Shown piece by piece: positions 12,090 through 14,354 of a stretch of 14,354 bases of DNA. The notes below the pieces were generated by a model that saw nothing but the letters and a program-made list of their open reading frames with translations, searched no databases and was not told the origin of the DNA. A program made the position numbers and the translations under genes. Every line of letters starts with the position of its first letter. Position 1 is the stretch's first letter. The stretch comes from Deltaproteobacteria bacterium (lineage in GTDB: Bacteria; Desulfobacterota; BSN033; UBA1163), in assembly GCA_016875255.1 (NCBI GenBank), contig VGRU01000073.1, positions 1 to 14,354 on the forward strand. The letters run 5' to 3'.

Positions 12090-14186
12090 CTCTCTTCTCA
12101 AGAGCCTCATCGAATTCAGGATGACCAGCAACGAGCTGGCCTGGTGCATCACGGCTCCGAGGATCATGGTCACCCATCCCTGGGCGGAAAGAAAAACCAG
12201 CACGGTGTTAAAAACAAGCGCAAAGGCGATATTTTCCTTAATCACCCGAAGGGCCCTGCGAGAGAGGCGGATAGCGGTCGGGATCTTTTCGAGTTCATCC
12301 GTCATCAATGCGATGTCTGCTGTCTCGATGGCAATATCCGTTCCTGCCGCACCCATGGCGATGCCGACATCAGCAGCGGCCAGCGCAGGCGCATCATTGA
12401 CCCCGTCACCAACCATGGCCACTGTCTGGCCCTGTTTTTTCCACTCCTTGACCCTCAATACTTTCTCTTCGGGAAGAAGATTTGCCTCGTACCGGATCCC
12501 TAATTCTTTTCCAATCCGGTCGGCAACCGATTCGCTATCGCCCGTGAGCATCCAGATTTCAGACAGCCCCTCTTTCCTGATCCTATCGATGGTGGCCTTT
12601 GCCTTCTCCCGCAAGGTATCCGCAATGGAAATCAGGCCGAGAAGGCGATGATCCAGAGACAGGAAAAGGGAGGTGGCTCCCTCCGACTCTTTCTGTTTCA
12701 AAACCTCCATGGCCGATTCCGAAATGGCAACCTTCTCCTCCCTGAGGAATTGGACGCGGCCTAACAGAATGGCCTTCCCATTCGACTGTGTCTTTACCCC
12801 CTTTCCTCTCAGGTTCTCAAAGGATTCGGGGTGAGGAATGATGAGGCCCATCTCTTCCGCTCTTTCCATGATCGCTTTTGCGAGGGGATGCTCGGAGCGT
12901 TTCTCGGCAATGCCTGCCCAGTAGAGGACCTCTTTTTCATTCAATCCATCGAATCCAATGATCCCTACCACTTTAGGCCTCCCATAGGTGAGGGTGCCTG
13001 TCTTATCCATCAAAAGAGTCTTCAATCTCCCCATCTGTTCGAGGTAAGCTCCTCCTTTGATGAGGATTCCCTGTCTGGCTGCATTTCCAATGGCGGCCAC
13101 CACAGCAGTGGGCGTTCCCAGCACAAGGGCGCAGGGACAAGCCACAATGAGAATGGTGATCGCACGGATAGCATCTCCTGTAATGAGAAATGTTGTGAGG
13201 GCGATTAAAAGAATGGCCGGGATGAAGTATCGGGCAAAACGGTCCATCACCCTCTGGGTGGGCGATTTTTCCGCCTGGGCCTCAAGGATCAAACGCTTGA
13301 TCTGGGCCAGCTTCGTATCTTCAGCCACCTGAGTGGTTTCAATCTCGCAGGAGCCGGACTCATTAATGGTTCCGCAGTAGACCCGGTCCCCGACTCCCTT
13401 CTCAATAGGGATTGATTCGCCGGTTAGCATCGACTGGTTGATCGAGCCGCATCCGGAGATGATCTTCCCATCCACAGGGATCCTCTCTCCGGGCTTGACG
13501 ATCACAACCTCTTTGGCCTTCACCTCCTCGATGGGAATTCGAACTTCTTCCTGTTCTCTTCTTACCCACGCTGTCTTTGGGGCAAGCTGGATCAGGGAGG
13601 AGATCGCTTTTCTTGTCTTTCCAACGGTGAGATGCTCTAAGAACTCGCCGAGAAGCATGATGAAGATGACGGTCGCGGCCTCCTGATAGGCGCCGACCGC
13701 TGTTGCTGCGATGGCGGCAATGGAGACGAGGGTATCCACATTTAAATCCGGGATCAAGAGGGCCTTAATGGCGCTTTTCAGAATGGGGTAGCCTCCAAGG
13801 ATCAAAGAGGCGATGGCAAAGGCCGTCGAAAGGTGGGCTGGTCCCAGGTGGAGCCACCCGGAGATATAGGATAGAACCAGCGTCATTCCGGAGGAGGCCA
13901 TAAAGAGCAAGGGCCTCATCTCACTCCAGAAGGCCCGAGTCTTCTGGGCGAGGGTCTCCCTGACGACATAACCGGGCTGGGTGATGGCCTTCTTGATCTT
14001 CTCCTCTTCGACCCGGTGCGGGTCATAATAGACCGTGGCCGAGGAGAGGACATAACTCACCTCTGCGGAGAGAACTCCGGGAAGGTGTTCCACCGAGCGC
14101 TCGATATTGAGAGCGCAATCCGCACAATGGATGCTTTCAATGTCGATGGTGACCTTGGACTTGCCTTCGAACTTTTTCTCTTCCAT
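12087..14186 (-). CDS. Heavy-metal-translocating P1B-type ATPase
   Basis: 699 residues, complete. An N-terminal HMA domain (about 10-76) has the metal-binding pair Cys21-x2-Cys24. Membrane segments follow from about 93. The actuator motif T-G-E-S is at 255-258, the metal-site C-P-C at 350-352, the phosphorylated Asp394 in D-K-T-G-T, S-E-H-P at 431-434 and the hinge G-D-G-V-N-D at 593-598. It pumps soft metal ions out of the cytoplasm using ATP. Metal choice is uncertain: C-P-C suits copper, silver, zinc or cadmium, while the last two helices carry F-N (659-660) and M-H-Q-A-S-S (680-685), close to the Y-N and M-x2-S-S of copper pumps but with changes. No clear ribosome-binding site precedes the ATG (CAAAACGG). 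Inverted repeats lie immediately beyond both ends. No copper chaperone or metal regulator is visible in the window. Confidence 0.94.
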   Translation of the reverse strand: MEEKKFEGKSKVTIDIESIHCADCALNIERSVEHLPGVLSAEVSYVLSSATVYYDPHRVEEEKIKKAITQPGYVVRETLAQKTRAFWSEMRPLLFMASSGMTLVLSYISGWLHLGPAHLSTAFAIASLILGGYPILKSAIKALLIPDLNVDTLVSIAAIAATAVGAYQEAATVIFIMLLGEFLEHLTVGKTRKAISSLIQLAPKTAWVRREQEEVRIPIEEVKAKEVVIVKPGERIPVDGKIISGCGSINQSMLTGESIPIEKGVGDRVYCGTINESGSCEIETTQVAEDTKLAQIKRLILEAQAEKSPTQRVMDRFARYFIPAILLIALTTFLITGDAIRAITILIVACPCALVLGTPTAVVAAIGNAARQGILIKGGAYLEQMGRLKTLLMDKTGTLTYGRPKVVGIIGFDGLNEKEVLYWAGIAEKRSEHPLAKAIMERAEEMGLIIPHPESFENLRGKGVKTQSNGKAILLGRVQFLREEKVAISESAMEVLKQKESEGATSLFLSLDHRLLGLISIADTLREKAKATIDRIRKEGLSEIWMLTGDSESVADRIGKELGIRYEANLLPEEKVLRVKEWKKQGQTVAMVGDGVNDAPALAAADVGIAMGAAGTDIAIETADIALMTDELEKIPTAIRLSRRALRVIKENIAFALVFNTVLVFLSAQGWVTMILGAVMHQASSLLVILNSMRLLRRE

Positions 14187-14191
14187 CCGTT

Positions 14192-14336
14192 TTGAAAAAG
14201 TTAATGGTTAAAGGGTAAGGGCAAAGATGCCCGTTTCGTTAGGGGGTTATGTTATTCGTGTTTAAAGTCTTTTAACCGTAACCCATTTACTTTAGACGAA
14301 ACCGGCTTCGTAACCTTAACCCAAAGACTTTTTGAA
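14192..14336. repeat. Imperfect inverted repeat element upstream of the ATPase
   Basis: The left arm from TTGAAAAAGTTAATGGTTAA and the reverse complement of the right arm ending ACTTTTTGAA match at about 19 of 26 positions. The interior holds the hairpin GGGCA-AAGA-TGCCC (14219-14232) and paired GTTTCGT words. It starts five bases before the ATPase ATG and runs nearly to the window end, so the ATPase promoter must be in or beyond it. No other gene is visible in this stretch. Confidence 0.45.
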
Positions 14337-14354
14337 TCTATATTCCGCAATCCG

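Overview
The window looks like chromosomal DNA of an anaerobic or microaerophilic bacterium, most plausibly a deltaproteobacterium (Desulfobacterota). This is inferred from gene content: a COG2768/DUF362 Fe-S protein, a rubredoxin plus diiron ferritin-like pair, WrbA, a gamma-class carbonic anhydrase, many short dispersed palindromic elements, and a candidate small selenoprotein. No rRNA, tRNA or CRISPR array was seen, and the taxonomy cannot be fixed from sequence reading alone.

Layout. 1-1830 (+): the 3' part of an M28 zinc peptidase, a nitroreductase-family gene that has lost its middle, a palindromic element and an alpha/beta hydrolase. 1852-2626: a MITE-like element directly upstream of wrbA. 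2691-5077: a double hairpin, then three minus-strand genes: a Tat-exported Fe/Mn superoxide dismutase with an internal ribosome-binding site and start, a 53-codon membrane protein with an in-frame UGA, and an MFS transporter. 5385-7409 (+): a frameshifted DUF362 Fe-S protein, a small membrane ORF (possibly a remnant) and a gamma-carbonic anhydrase. 7428-11180 is an accessory, decaying region: a second copy of the MITE-like element, a truncated P-loop protein, a RhuM-Fic gene between two direct repeats of about 217 bp, a broken Schlafen/AlbA_2 ATPase gene containing a 123-bp three-hairpin element, and a DprA-like fragment. 11183-14186 (minus): rubredoxin, a rubrerythrin-like diiron protein and a P1B heavy-metal ATPase. 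The ATPase has an imperfect inverted repeat at each end.

Functional reading. Much of the intact gene set fits handling of oxygen, peroxide and metal: exported (and possibly also cytosolic) superoxide dismutase, ferritin-like diiron protein, rubredoxin, WrbA quinone reductase and a metal-efflux ATPase. The genes lie in several transcription units. The most notable observation is the 53-codon ORF at 3542-3703 (minus). It has a good ribosome-binding site, and its single in-frame UGA sits where the resembling DUF6132-type small membrane proteins carry a cysteine. A short hairpin with a GU-starting loop follows at a distance compatible with a bacterial SECIS, so it is a candidate selenoprotein that standard ORF calling would miss. 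The 7.4-11.2 kb region resembles a graveyard of defence- or toxin-type genes, in which only the RhuM-Fic gene appears intact.
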